Assembly (NCBI GenBank): GCA_017744315.1
Contig: JAGIBN010000012.1
Location: 1 to 64,000, forward strand
Direction: 5' to 3'
DNA: 64,000 nt
DNA from: Porphyrobacter sp.
GTDB taxonomy: Bacteria; Pseudomonadota; Alphaproteobacteria; Sphingomonadales; Sphingomonadaceae
Shown here in pieces: positions 21,367 to 31,497 of the stretch. Each line of letters begins with the position of its first letter. The stretch's first letter is position 1. Both the position numbers and the translations under genes were made by a program. The notes under the pieces are model-generated. The model made no database searches and had not been told where the DNA came from. It worked only from the letters and a program-made list of their open reading frames with translations.

Positions 21367-23685
21367 TCAACTCCCCGGCGTGTGCTTCCGCTCGCGGGTC
21401 GATTCCACCATGCCTTCGTGGATGAAGCCGATTGGCTGCACCTGCATGGCGCGCTTCTTCAACTCGCCGCGCATGCGGAGGTATTCCATCTCCATCTGCT
21501 CGGTCACCGTCGCGCGGCTGTCGGCGAGCGCTTCGGTGAAGTCCTGGCCGGTCACCTCAGTCGCGTTCTCACCACGCTTGCGGATGGCGATGAGACCTGC
21601 GCGGCGAACTACGTCTTCGAGGTCCGCCCCGGTGAAACGTTCGGTCTCGGCTGCGATCCCGGCGAGGTTCACGTCATCCGCCAGCGGCATGTCGCGCGTG
21701 TGGATGCCGAGAATGTGCAGGCGGCCTGCTTGATCGGGCGCGCCGACATAGACCAGTTCGTCGAACCGGCCCGGCCGCAGCAGGGCGGGATCGACCAGGC
21801 CCGGACGGTTGGTCGCGCCGATCACCACGATCGAGTTCAGCTCCTCCATGCCGTCCATCTCGGCAAGGATGGTGTTGACCACGCGGGCGGTCACTTGCGG
21901 CTCGTTGGCCTCGCTGCCCCTGGCGGGGACGAGGCTGTCGATCTCGTCGATGAAGATCACGCACGGCGCCACCTGGCGGGCGCGAGCGAACATGCGGCTG
22001 ATCTGCTGCTCGCTTTCACCATACCATTTCGACAGCAGGTCGGAGCTCTTCATCGAAATGAAGTTCGCCTCGGCCTCCTTGGCGACGGCCTTGGCCAGCA
22101 GCGTCTTGCCGGTACCCGGTGGGCCATAGAGCAGGAAGCCCTTGGCCGGACGGATGCCGATGCGCTCGAACGCGGCGGGATTGCGCAGCGGCAACTCCAC
22201 GCCTTCGCGCAGCTTCTCAGCGGCTTCATCGAGGCCGCCGATGTCGGACCAGCCGATGGTCGGGGCCTGGACCATGACCTCGCGCATGGCGCTCGGTTGG
22301 ACGCGTTTCACCGCGGCGCGGAAGTCGTCCTTCTCGACCTGCAGGGTTTCCAGCACTTCCGGGGGGATCGTGCGCGCATCGAGATCGAGCTTGGGCATGA
22401 TCCGCCGCACAGCTTCGATCGCCGCTTCACGGGCAAGCGCGGCAAGGTCTGCCCCGACGAAGCCGTGCGTGCTGCGGGCAAGTTCCTTGAGATCGACGCC
22501 CTCGCCCAGCGGCATGCCGCGGGTGTGGATTGCCAGGATTTCGCGCCGGCCCTGTTCGTCCGGCACACCGATGATGATCTCGCGGTCGAAGCGGCCGGGA
22601 CGGCGCAGCGCTTCGTCGATCGCGTCGGGCCGGTTGGTTGCGGCGATGACGACGAGGTTGGAGCGGGCCTGCAGCCCGTCCATCAGCGTCAGCAGCTGGG
22701 CGACCAGCCGCTTCTCCGCCTCGCCCGTGACGTTCTGGCGCTTGGGCGCGATCGAATCGATCTCGTCGATGAAGACGATGGCCGGGGCCGACCGTTGCGC
22801 CTGCTCGAACACCTCGCGCAGCCGCTTCTCGCTCTCGCCATAGGCGGAACCCATGATCTCGGGCCCGTTGATGGTGAAGAACTCGGCGTCGCTTTCGTTG
22901 GCCACGGCCTGCGCCAGACGCGTCTTGCCGGTACCCGGCGGGCCATGCAGCAGCACGCCCTTCGGCGGATCGACGCCAAGGCGGGTGAACAGTTCGGGAT
23001 AGCGCAGCGGCAGCTCAACCATCTCGCGCAGGGCGTCGATGGTTTCCTGCATGCCGCCGACGTCATCGTAGTTGATGATACCGCGGCTGTCGCTCGGCTC
23101 CTCGAACTCGGAACGCAGTTCGACTTCGGTGCTCTCGTCGATGTGGACGATGCCCTTGGGCACGGTGCTGACGACCTGGAGGCGGATCTGCGTCAGCGCA
23201 TAAGCCGGGGCATTGTACATGCGCCGCACCGCCGCGGGCACGTCCTGCACGGGCTGCTGACCGGTCGTGGCGACGAGATCGCCCGCCACCAGCGGACGGC
23301 GGAAGAATACCCGCTTCAAGGCCTCGGTCGGTCCCTGAAGACGCATCTCGCGTTGCGCCGGAGCGAACACCACGCGCGTCGCGGGGCGCGATTCGACCGA
23401 GCGGATCTTGATGTGCTCGCCGGACGAGGTCTGCGCGTTGGCGCGCTGGAGACCGTCGAGCCGTACGACATCGAGAGATTCGTCTTCGGCATAGGCAGGC
23501 AGGGCAATCGCCGCCGTAACACGCTTGCCTTCGAGTTCGACTACGTCGCCTTCGGTGATGCCGAGAGTCTTGAACGCGCTACGGGGCATGCGGGCGACGC
23601 CGGTGCCGCTTTCTTCCTGGCGCGCGGCGGCAACTTGCAGCCGAACCTCGCCCTGTTCCACTTTCGCATCAACCGCGTCTGCCAT
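21367..23685 (-). CDS. CDC48/p97-family AAA+ ATPase
   Basis: A 772-residue double AAA+ ATPase of the CDC48/VCP/VAT type. The N-domain (about 1-195) has a double-psi barrel-like start (LGITEGDVVELEGKRVTAAI). D1 has Walker A at 248-255 (GPPGTGKT) and Walker B IVFIDEID at 303-310. D2 has Walker A at 521-528 and Walker B at 577-583. The pore loop of D2 is KWYGESE. In eukaryotes and archaea these hexamers unfold ubiquitin-type or proteasome substrates; the bacterial role is not settled. The ATG at 23685 (MADAVDAKVEQG) has GAGAGGG upstream; longer in-frame extensions are non-coding leader. A promoter, palindromes and a terminator lie upstream. Confidence 0.95.
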   Translation of the reverse strand: MADAVDAKVEQGEVRLQVAAARQEESGTGVARMPRSAFKTLGITEGDVVELEGKRVTAAIALPAYAEDESLDVVRLDGLQRANAQTSSGEHIKIRSVESRPATRVVFAPAQREMRLQGPTEALKRVFFRRPLVAGDLVATTGQQPVQDVPAAVRRMYNAPAYALTQIRLQVVSTVPKGIVHIDESTEVELRSEFEEPSDSRGIINYDDVGGMQETIDALREMVELPLRYPELFTRLGVDPPKGVLLHGPPGTGKTRLAQAVANESDAEFFTINGPEIMGSAYGESEKRLREVFEQAQRSAPAIVFIDEIDSIAPKRQNVTGEAEKRLVAQLLTLMDGLQARSNLVVIAATNRPDAIDEALRRPGRFDREIIIGVPDEQGRREILAIHTRGMPLGEGVDLKELARSTHGFVGADLAALAREAAIEAVRRIMPKLDLDARTIPPEVLETLQVEKDDFRAAVKRVQPSAMREVMVQAPTIGWSDIGGLDEAAEKLREGVELPLRNPAAFERIGIRPAKGFLLYGPPGTGKTLLAKAVAKEAEANFISMKSSDLLSKWYGESEQQISRMFARARQVAPCVIFIDEIDSLVPARGSEANEPQVTARVVNTILAEMDGMEELNSIVVIGATNRPGLVDPALLRPGRFDELVYVGAPDQAGRLHILGIHTRDMPLADDVNLAGIAAETERFTGADLEDVVRRAGLIAIRKRGENATEVTGQDFTEALADSRATVTEQMEMEYLRMRGELKKRAMQVQPIGFIHEGMVESTRERKHTPGS

Positions 23686-23803
23686 CGCCCTCTCGCTTTC
23701 CGTTCTGTCCGATGGAGAGCTAGGTGCGCCGCCCCCCGATTGCAAACCGGCGAGCGGAAAGAAGGTGCCGGGAGGACGTAGAAAAGCCACGCGGAAAGCG
23801 GAC

Positions 23804-23835
23804 AAAAAAAAGACCCGGACGTTGCCGGCCGGGCC
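23804..23835 (-). terminator. Leader terminator/attenuator upstream of the CDC48 gene
   Basis: On the minus strand GGCCCGG (23835-23829) pairs with CCGGGTC (23818-23812) through a 10-base loop, and eight Ts follow at once (23811-23804). It lies 119 bases before the CDC48 start codon and points the same way. It is therefore either an attenuator in the leader or the end of a short RNA of about 55 nt starting near 23866. Confidence 0.7.
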
Positions 23836-23872
23836 TTGGAAGTTTGGGAGAGGATGCCTGAAAGGCCTGCTC

Positions 23873-23901
23873 CATATGCGGCGAGGGCGTTCATCTCGCA
23901 A
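23873..23901 (-). promoter_or_regulatory. Candidate promoter of the CDC48 gene leader
   Basis: Minus-strand TTGCGA (23901-23896), 17-base spacer and CATATG (23878-23873) resemble the groES promoter in this window (also N17 and CATATG). The start would be near 23866, upstream of the leader terminator. The rest of 23938-24143, before the CoA-transferase genes, is comparatively AT-rich; I see no gene there, only a weak plus-strand TTGAAA-type element. Confidence 0.5.
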
Positions 23902-23937
23902 GTGCGAAAAGCGCAAGTCATGTTGCGAAATGCGCAA
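23902..23937. promoter_or_regulatory. Paired TTGCGC-type palindromes upstream of the CDC48 promoter
   Basis: Two 15-base near-identical elements, TTGCGAAATGCGCAA (23923-23937, inside an 8-bp-arm palindrome) and GTGCGAAAAGCGCAA (23902-23916), are repeated exactly 21 bases apart, two helical turns. They abut the candidate -35 box. This geometry suggests cooperative binding of a dimeric regulator, which is unknown. Confidence 0.55.
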
Positions 23938-24143
23938 CATCGTTGCATGGCATTGAAATACTTAGCTTTCTAACTTACACATATGTTCGCCATTCACGCC
24001 ACAAACTTGCCTATGTGTGCACATCTTTCCCATGTTGCGTTGCAGCATGAATTTTGGGATGGAGCGGGCTCGGGGATCGCGCTCGGTGGTGACAGCGACG
24101 CGCGCCTTGCCTAACCAATGCTGACGTCCAGCGGGAGTCGCTC

Positions 24144-24851
24144 ATGAAGAAGCTCTACCCCGACGCTACTGCGGCCCTCGACGGGCTGCTGCGCGACGGC
24201 ATGCTCATCGCCGCCGGGGGCTTCGGCCTGTGCGGCCTCCCGGAGCGCCTGCTCGACGCGATCCAGGCCAGCGGGGTCTCGAACCTGACCTTCGCCAGCA
24301 ACAACGCCGGGATCGACAACGAAGGCATCGGCAAGCTGCTGCGCACGCGGCAGGTAAGCAAGATGATCAGCTCCTACGTCGGCGAGAACAAGGAGTTCGA
24401 GCGTCAGTATCTCGCCGGGGAGATTGAGGTCGAGTTCTGCCCCCAAGGCACCCTCGCCGAACGCATGCGCGCGGGCGGGGCGGGCATTCCCGGGTTCTAT
24501 ACCAAGACCGGCGTCGGCACGCTCGTGGCCGAGGGCAAGGAAGTGAAGGAGTTCGACGGACAGGAGTACATCCTCGAACGCGGCATCTTCGCCGACCTGG
24601 CGATCGTCAAGGCCTGGAAGGCTGACGAGACCGGTAACCTCGTGTTCCGCAAGACCGCACGCAACTTCAACCTGCCCGCCGCGACTTGCGGCAAGGTCTG
24701 CGTGGTGGAGGTGGAGGAGATCGTCCCCACCGGCAGCCTCGACCCGGACGGCATCCACCTGCCCGGCGTCTATGTGCAGCGGATGATCGTCGGCGCGCCC
24801 TACGACAAGAAGATCGAGTTCACGACCACGCGCGAGAGGGAGGCAGTATAA
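24144..24851 (+). CDS. scoA: 3-oxoacid CoA-transferase subunit A
   Basis: A 235-residue alpha subunit of succinyl-CoA:3-ketoacid CoA-transferase. It shows the CoA-transferase signature [19 protein letters not shown] near the start, [14 protein letters not shown] and the [11 protein letters not shown] segment. The enzyme moves CoA from succinyl-CoA to acetoacetate for ketone-body or polyhydroxybutyrate breakdown. The stop codon overlaps the start of subunit B by one base (TAATG), ensuring equal expression. Residues [12 protein letters not shown] are typical of SCOT-type rather than propionate-type enzymes. Confidence 0.92.
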   Translation: MKKLYPDATAALDGLLRDGMLIAAGGFGLCGLPERLLDAIQASGVSNLTFASNNAGIDNEGIGKLLRTRQVSKMISSYVGENKEFERQYLAGEIEVEFCPQGTLAERMRAGGAGIPGFYTKTGVGTLVAEGKEVKEFDGQEYILERGIFADLAIVKAWKADETGNLVFRKTARNFNLPAATCGKVCVVEVEEIVPTGSLDPDGIHLPGVYVQRMIVGAPYDKKIEFTTTREREAV

Positions 24852-25486
24852 TGGCCTGGACCCGCGACCAGATGGCCGCCCGCGCCGCGCTTGAACTGCA
24901 GGACGGGTTCTACGTGAACCTCGGCATCGGCATCCCGACCTTGGTGGCGAACCACATCCCGAAGGGGATGGAGGTGACGTTGCAGTCCGAGAACGGCATG
25001 CTAGGGATCGGGCCCTTCCCCTATCCTGACGAGGTTGACGCAGACCTGATCAACGCCGGCAAGCAGACCATCAGCGAGCTTCCGCAAACGGCCTATTTCG
25101 ACAGCGCAGCGAGCTTCGCGATGATCCGCGGCGGGCATATCGACCTGACCGTGCTCGGGGCGATGGAAGTCTCCGAGCATGGCGACATTGCCAACTGGAT
25201 GATCCCCGGCAAGCTCGTGAAGGGCATGGGCGGCGCCATGGATCTCGTCGCCGGGGTCAAGCGGATCATCGTGGTGATGGAGCACAACGCCAAGGACGGC
25301 AGCCCCAAGTTCATTCCCGAATGCACCCTGCCCCTGACCGGCAAGAGCGTGGTCGACATGATCGTGACCGATCTCGCGGTGTTCCACCGCTCCGACCATG
25401 CGAGCCCGTTTCGCCTGATCGAGCTTGCCCCCGGCGTGAGCGCGGACGAGGTGGCGCTCAAGACCACGGCGAGTTATCTTGCCTGA
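24851..25486 (+). CDS. scoB: 3-oxoacid CoA-transferase subunit B
   Basis: A 211-residue beta subunit. The catalytic glutamate lies in [13 protein letters not shown], the site that forms the glutamyl-CoA thioester; [13 protein letters not shown] precedes it. The start ATG is in TAATG with scoA. Together they form the heterotetrameric transferase of acetoacetate activation. A possible metabolic partner, a 3-hydroxyacyl-CoA dehydrogenase, is encoded at 48.4 kb. The downstream GST gene starts 7 bases later and is probably in the same transcript. Confidence 0.93.
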   Translation: MAWTRDQMAARAALELQDGFYVNLGIGIPTLVANHIPKGMEVTLQSENGMLGIGPFPYPDEVDADLINAGKQTISELPQTAYFDSAASFAMIRGGHIDLTVLGAMEVSEHGDIANWMIPGKLVKGMGGAMDLVAGVKRIIVVMEHNAKDGSPKFIPECTLPLTGKSVVDMIVTDLAVFHRSDHASPFRLIELAPGVSADEVALKTTASYLA

Positions 25487-25493
25487 CGCTGCC

Positions 25494-26180
25494 ATGCGGT
25501 ACACGCTGATCACAGCCAACCGGAACTATTCCAGCTGGTCGCTGCGGCCCTGGCTGCTGATGAAGGCGCTCGGGATTCCGTTCGATGACCGGATCGAGCC
25601 TTTCACCAAGCCCGACAACTACGAAGACTTCCGCCTGTTCTCGCCCACCGGGCAAGTACCGCTGCTGATCGATGGCGAGCGTCGGGTATGGGATTCGCTC
25701 GGCATCACGCTCTACCTGGCTGACAGGCATGGCGGCATCTGGCCCGAGGATCGCGACGCCCGCGCCTATGCCCAGGCCATTGTCGCCGAGATGCACGGCG
25801 GCTTCGGCGCCCTGCGAAACGATTGCACCATGAACGTCGGCGTGCGGGTGGAACCCAAGCCGATGTCCCAGGCCCTGCAGCGCAATGTCGCGCGGGTGCA
25901 GGAGATCTTCGAGGAAGGCCTAACCCGCTTCGGCGGCCCCTGGCTGACCGGCCCCTCGTTCACCGCGGCCGACGCCTTCTACGCACCGGTTGCCTACCGC
26001 ATCCGCACTTACGGCCTAAAGGTTGGCCGCGGGGCAGAGTGGGTCGAGCGAGTCATCGCGCATCCGGCGATGAAGGACTGGGAAACCCAGGCCCTTGCCG
26101 AGGAATGGCGGGAGGAAAGCCACGAGGCCGAACTGCGCGACGCCGGCACGATCACGCAGGATTTCCGCAACGCGCGCTAA
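25494..26180 (+). CDS. Glutathione S-transferase family protein
   Basis: A 228-residue GST: a thioredoxin-like N-terminal domain (YTLITANRNYSSWSLRPWLLMKALGI), the cis-Pro segment TGQVPLLIDG with the following DSLGITLYLA helix, and an all-helical C-terminal domain ending near residue 205. The SSWSLRP motif suggests a Ser as the glutathione-activating residue, as in zeta/beta-like GSTs (YfcF-like). The ATG at 25494 is taken; a TTG 15 bases earlier would overlap scoB. The substrate is unknown. Confidence 0.85.
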   Translation: MRYTLITANRNYSSWSLRPWLLMKALGIPFDDRIEPFTKPDNYEDFRLFSPTGQVPLLIDGERRVWDSLGITLYLADRHGGIWPEDRDARAYAQAIVAEMHGGFGALRNDCTMNVGVRVEPKPMSQALQRNVARVQEIFEEGLTRFGGPWLTGPSFTAADAFYAPVAYRIRTYGLKVGRGAEWVERVIAHPAMKDWETQALAEEWREESHEAELRDAGTITQDFRNAR

Positions 26181-26258
26181 TCGGCGCTCGCAAATCCCCG
26201 CAACCCTTGGCAATCTCCCCCCCAATCCGCCGACTGAGCGGAACCGGGAGGAATGGGA

Positions 26259-27530
26259 ATGCCACTCAATACGCGCCGCGATTCGCCTTGGCTGGCGCTG
26301 ATCCTGCTGATGTCGATCGGCACTGTGGGCTTCATCGACCGCATCGTGGTCAACGTGCTGGTCGAACCGATCAAGGGTGAGTTCCAGCTTAGCGACGCGC
26401 AAGTTTCGCTGATGGGATCGGCCTTCACGCTTCTAAACGTCGGCGTCGCCCTCATCGTCGCCCGCTATGCGGAGCGGGTGCGGCGCCTGTCGCTGATCGC
26501 GGCCGGCACGCTGTTCTGGTCCCTGGCGACCGCCGCTTGCGGCTGGGCTGCGAGTTGGACGCAGCTGCTGTTCGCCCGCATGGGCGTCGGCCTCGGCGAG
26601 GCGATAGGTTTGCCCAGCAACCAGTCGGTCATCTCCGACTACTTCCCGCCTTCGAAGCGCGGCCTGGCGATTTCGATCCTGATGCTCTCCCCGCCGATCG
26701 GCGCCTTCGTCGGTTTCGTCGGTGGCGGCTGGATCGCGCAGGAGTTCGACTGGCGCTCGACCTTCCTGATCGCCGCAATCCCCGGCCTCGTGCTGGCGCT
26801 GCTGGCCTGGCTGTTCGTCGCCGAACCTCCCCGAGGCCGCTACGACAAAGTCGTGACCGACGAGGTGCCGCCGATGAAGGCGGTGCTGCACCGCCTGTTC
26901 GTGCTCCCCAGCGCGCGCAATCTGGTGATCGGCTCGTCGCTGGCGGCCATGTTGGGGTTCGGGCTGAACTACTTCTTCACTTCGCTGATGATGCGCCAGT
27001 TCGAGGTGGGCCTGGCCGAGGCGGGTCTCTATTCCGGCATCATTGCCAGCCTGCCCGCAGCGATCTCAGTGGTCGGAAGCGGCTGGCTGGGAGACAAGCT
27101 GGGCGGCAAGAACCCGGCCGCCTATGCCCTGATCCCGGCGGTCTGCCTGATCATCGGCGGGCCGCTCTACGTATTCGCCATCACGCGCGAGAGCCTCGGC
27201 GTGCTGCTCGGCCTCATCAGCATCGCGACATTCCTCAACTTCGGCTACCTTGGCATCACTTACGCCGCGCTTCAGAACCTGATGCACCCGCGGATGAGAG
27301 TTTCGACCTTTGCCGTGCTCAACGTAGTTTATGGGGTCGCCAGCGCGCTCGGACCGTTCCTGTTGGGTTGGCTGAGCGACCACATGGCTGCGACACATGG
27401 CCCTGCGCAGGGACTATCCGTGGCAATGGCGATCACGGGAGCGCTCTACGTCTGGGCGGGCCTGCACTACCTGTTGGCAGCGCGCAGGTTGGGGTCGGAC
27501 ATGGCCAGCGTGTCGTCCCAATCCTCCTAG
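26259..27530 (+). CDS. MFS transporter
   Basis: A 423-residue carrier with 12 predicted membrane segments. It resembles the Spns/ACS-type branch (SIGTVGFIDRIVVNVLVEPIKGEFQLSDAQVSLMGSAF), which in sphingomonads often handles organic acids or aromatic compounds. MFS signature stretches are YAERVRRLSLIA after TM2 and GEAIGLPSNQSVISDYFP near TM4. Two ATGs are in frame. The one at 26259 has GGGAGGA at proper spacing, while the one at 26253 touches it, so 26259 is preferred. Substrate not readable. Confidence 0.88.
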   Translation: MPLNTRRDSPWLALILLMSIGTVGFIDRIVVNVLVEPIKGEFQLSDAQVSLMGSAFTLLNVGVALIVARYAERVRRLSLIAAGTLFWSLATAACGWAASWTQLLFARMGVGLGEAIGLPSNQSVISDYFPPSKRGLAISILMLSPPIGAFVGFVGGGWIAQEFDWRSTFLIAAIPGLVLALLAWLFVAEPPRGRYDKVVTDEVPPMKAVLHRLFVLPSARNLVIGSSLAAMLGFGLNYFFTSLMMRQFEVGLAEAGLYSGIIASLPAAISVVGSGWLGDKLGGKNPAAYALIPAVCLIIGGPLYVFAITRESLGVLLGLISIATFLNFGYLGITYAALQNLMHPRMRVSTFAVLNVVYGVASALGPFLLGWLSDHMAATHGPAQGLSVAMAITGALYVWAGLHYLLAARRLGSDMASVSSQSS

Positions 27531-27550
27531 TACGGAGAAGCCTATCGAAA

Positions 27551-27661
27551 GGGAGGCGTGACGCCGGTGGCGTCGTGGTGGAGGGGCCAATAGCGTTACT
27601 GCCCCTCCGTCAGTCGCCTACGGCGCCTGCCACCTCCCTATCGGCTTCGCCGACAGGGAGG
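27551..27661. repeat. Modular REP-like repeat between the MFS gene and metK
   Basis: A cluster of hairpins in a convergent gene gap. Read on the minus strand it follows the order CCTCCC-hairpin-GGGAGG, TGGC hairpin, TGACGGAGGGG, a spacer of about 20 bases, then CCCCTCCACCAC and a closing hairpin. The copy at 58182-58317 has the same order of modules. Confidence 0.75.
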
Positions 27662-27674
27662 ATTTCGGTTTGAG

Positions 27675-28883
<1,209 letters not shown>

Positions 28884-28922
28884 TTAGGCTGGGTTCCCTC
28901 GGGTGAATTTCAGGCAGGAGGT

Positions 28923-30518
28923 CTAACGACGCCCCCGGCGGGACGCAATATAGGCAAGGCCAAGGAATACCATGGCCCAGGCAACCGCAAGCGTGTTGCC
29001 GAGCTGCGCGAAAGGCGTCGGTTGGGCGGCCAGCGGTATCGTGCCATCGATCCGGCCGGCCTTGTGCATCGGCAAGTAATGACGAACGACGCCGTGCGGA
29101 TCGATGACCGCGCTGATCCCTGTCGTGGTCGAACGGAGCACGGGTAGCCCCTCCTCGATAGCTCTCAGTCGAGCCTGGGCGAGGTGCTGGGGCGGACCGA
29201 AACTTCCGAACCAGCCATCGTTTGAGGGGTTGAAGATGAAGTCCGGACGATTGGCGCGGTCGACCACTTCGCCGGAGAAGACGATCTCATAGCAGACCTG
29301 TACACCGGCCTTGCCAAGGGCGCCCAGATCGAGCGTACGCGGGCCGGGGCCGGGGATGAAGTCGATCGCACCCGGAACCAGACGGCTGAGCCCGATAGGC
29401 TCGAGGACTTCGCGCATCGGCAGGTATTCGCCGTAGGGGACCAGGTGCGCCTTATCGTAGCTGCCGAGGATGGTGCCGCTGGCATCGATGGCGCTGACTG
29501 CGTTGTAGGCCCCGACGGCCCGGCCGCCGCCGATCTCCAGCTCGACGGCACCGGTCAGTAACACGCTGCCCGGGCCGATCAGGCGTCCGATGCGAGCCCG
29601 CGCAAGCTCAGGATCTCCAAAAGCTGTCATGCGGTCGTAGTAGCGCTGCGGGTAACCCGGCTCGAGATAGTCGGCGAGGCCTGATTCGGGCCACAGGACA
29701 ACCCGCGGCTGCCCCGGCTGACGCGGGTGGGTGAACTTGGCGAGGCGCAGGTAATTCGGCTCGTAGTAGAGCGGGTCGCTGATGCGGTATTGGCGGAGAT
29801 CGGGCTGCACGAGCGTGAATTGCACCTTGCCATCGCGCTCTGCCGGGGCCGGAAGGTACATCCCGACACTCAGGAGAATGGCGACCAGCAGCGCCACAAG
29901 GTGCCGCCGCTCGCGCACCAACACGGCAAGTGCCGCGGCAAGGAATACCGCCACGCCCGAAAGCGCGTAAGTCCCCATCCAGGGAGCGAGCGCCGCTAGC
30001 CCAGGCCGGTCGAACGGGCCGAGCAAGACCATCGCGAAGGGGTTCCAAGCGTAGCCGCTGAACACGATCGCGCGCATCAGTTCTGAGAGAGCCCAGCACC
30101 CCGCGAAAGCCCAGGCCAGCGTCCAGCTCAGGCCCCCGCGCGAGACCGCACGGGCACCCATGGCCGCAAGCGCCGGGTAGATCGCCAGGTAAAGCGAGAG
30201 CAACGGAACCGCCGCCCAGCCGAGCACAGCGGGCATTTCCGCCTGGTGCGTGAAGGCGGTAGCGATCCAGTTGTTGCCGAAGGTGAAGTGGCCAACGCCA
30301 AAGAACCAGCCAAGCACGGCGGCCCGTTTGGCGTTCGGCGTATCGGCGAGAAGCGCTGTGAAAAGCGCCATCGCCGCCAGGGCCAGCGGCCAAATGCCAA
30401 GGGGCTGAAAGCCGGTTGCGGCCAGCACGCCAAGGCCCAGCGCGCTCAGGCGTGGACGGTCAGCCAGGTATCGCCATGAGCGTTGCACGAGCGCCATGGC
30501 ATGCGTTTGGCGGGCCAT
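28923..30518 (-). CDS. lnt: Apolipoprotein N-acyltransferase
   Basis: A 531-residue inner-membrane enzyme that adds the third acyl chain to lipoproteins. It has about six N-terminal membrane helices (to about 220) followed by a nitrilase-like periplasmic domain with the catalytic triad Glu278 (LWPES), Lys356 (SYDKAHLVPYGEYLP) and Cys409 (VQVCYEIVFS), and a final membrane helix at about 505-523. It serves the several lipoproteins encoded nearby. It sits between the DUF4167 gene (20-base gap) and metK. A second Met lies at codon 8. Confidence 0.96.
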   Translation of the reverse strand: MARQTHAMALVQRSWRYLADRPRLSALGLGVLAATGFQPLGIWPLALAAMALFTALLADTPNAKRAAVLGWFFGVGHFTFGNNWIATAFTHQAEMPAVLGWAAVPLLSLYLAIYPALAAMGARAVSRGGLSWTLAWAFAGCWALSELMRAIVFSGYAWNPFAMVLLGPFDRPGLAALAPWMGTYALSGVAVFLAAALAVLVRERRHLVALLVAILLSVGMYLPAPAERDGKVQFTLVQPDLRQYRISDPLYYEPNYLRLAKFTHPRQPGQPRVVLWPESGLADYLEPGYPQRYYDRMTAFGDPELARARIGRLIGPGSVLLTGAVELEIGGGRAVGAYNAVSAIDASGTILGSYDKAHLVPYGEYLPMREVLEPIGLSRLVPGAIDFIPGPGPRTLDLGALGKAGVQVCYEIVFSGEVVDRANRPDFIFNPSNDGWFGSFGPPQHLAQARLRAIEEGLPVLRSTTTGISAVIDPHGVVRHYLPMHKAGRIDGTIPLAAQPTPFAQLGNTLAVAWAMVFLGLAYIASRRGRR

Positions 30519-30538
30519 GGCGCTGGGTGCAAGCGTGC

Positions 30539-31270
30539 TTAGCTTACGGCTTCAAGAGCCTCGTCGCCGCTGTCTTCGACAGGGCGGGTCTTGCGGGTGC
30601 GAGGACGGGGGCGAGGACGCGGTTCGGCTTCCTCTTCCCGAACGATCGACGGCGGCAGCAAGCCGGGGTCGAAGCTCGACACTTCCTCTTCCGAGGCCCG
30701 CTCGCCCGCATCGGCGTCGTTGGCCGGACGGCCACGGCCGCGAGCACGCGGGCGCGGAGCCCGGGTTTCGCGAGTGAACGGGTTGTCGTCCGGCGTCGTA
30801 GCGTCGTCGCCTTCGCTGGCGCGCACGCCCTCGCTGACGCGCGGAGCTTCGTCGCGGTCACGCGGGCGGCGATCGTCATTGCGATCCCGCTCACGGCCAC
30901 GCTGGCTCTGCTGCTGCGGTTCGCGACCGCCCTGATCCTGCTGATCGTCGGATTCGAAGTCGTCAGCGTCGTAGCCATGCTCGCGATCGTCGCGATCATG
31001 CTCACGCCGCGGGCGCTGCTCATCCTTCTGCGTGCGGCTGTCAGCCACGACGCGGAAGTAGTGGTCCGCGAACTGCAGGTAATATTCGGTCTGCACGCGG
31101 TCGCCGTTCAGCGACGCGTCGTGCGCCAGCTTGCGATACTTTTCGAGCATCTGCGGAGCATTGCCACGGGCACGGCTATCGATCCGGTTTCCGGAATTGC
31201 CGCCACCCTGGCCGCCACGATTGTTGCCGCGACCACGCCGGCGGTTATTGTTGTTGCGATTCTGGTTCAA
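30539..31270 (-). CDS. DUF4167-domain protein, probably RNA-binding
   Basis: A 243-residue protein. The N-terminal tail is Asn/Arg/Gly-rich (NQNRNNNNRRRGRGNNRG, an RGG-like stretch), followed by the conserved DUF4167 block (APQMLEKYRKLAHDASLNGD, VQTEYYLQFADHYFRVVAD), then a long charged, disordered Arg/Asp/Glu-rich tail. DUF4167 is largely alphaproteobacterial. The basic low-complexity tail suggests RNA binding, and translation genes (prmC, prfA, hisS) are adjacent. I take the TTG at 31270, which has GAGGAAG upstream. Upstream 31271-31497 is non-coding and no clear promoter is seen. Confidence 0.88.
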   Translation of the reverse strand: MNQNRNNNNRRRGRGNNRGGQGGGNSGNRIDSRARGNAPQMLEKYRKLAHDASLNGDRVQTEYYLQFADHYFRVVADSRTQKDEQRPRREHDRDDREHGYDADDFESDDQQDQGGREPQQQSQRGRERDRNDDRRPRDRDEAPRVSEGVRASEGDDATTPDDNPFTRETRAPRPRARGRGRPANDADAGERASEEEVSSFDPGLLPPSIVREEEAEPRPRPRPRTRKTRPVEDSGDEALEAVS

Positions 31271-31497
31271 AGGAAATCTGCTTCCTCGATTAATGACCGG
31301 CCTCCCGGTCGCACATCCCCCATCCGCTGCGCCTCCTGGGCAAGGAAGAGCGCCTCGCGGTTCCCCATCTGCTCTTTCGGCGGGCGGTAGCCCCCGGGTA
31401 CTTGGCAAATGATGGAGTTTCTGGCGCGGTGCCGGCTTTCGCCTCCCACCGCTGGCCTGAACTGAGAGTTAGTGAGTCGGATGGGGTTTGCCAAGCC

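Noticed and set aside
28884..28922. SAM riboswitch ahead of metK
   Set aside because: The gap to lnt is only 39 bases, too short for a SAM aptamer and its expression platform; metK is probably co-transcribed from upstream.
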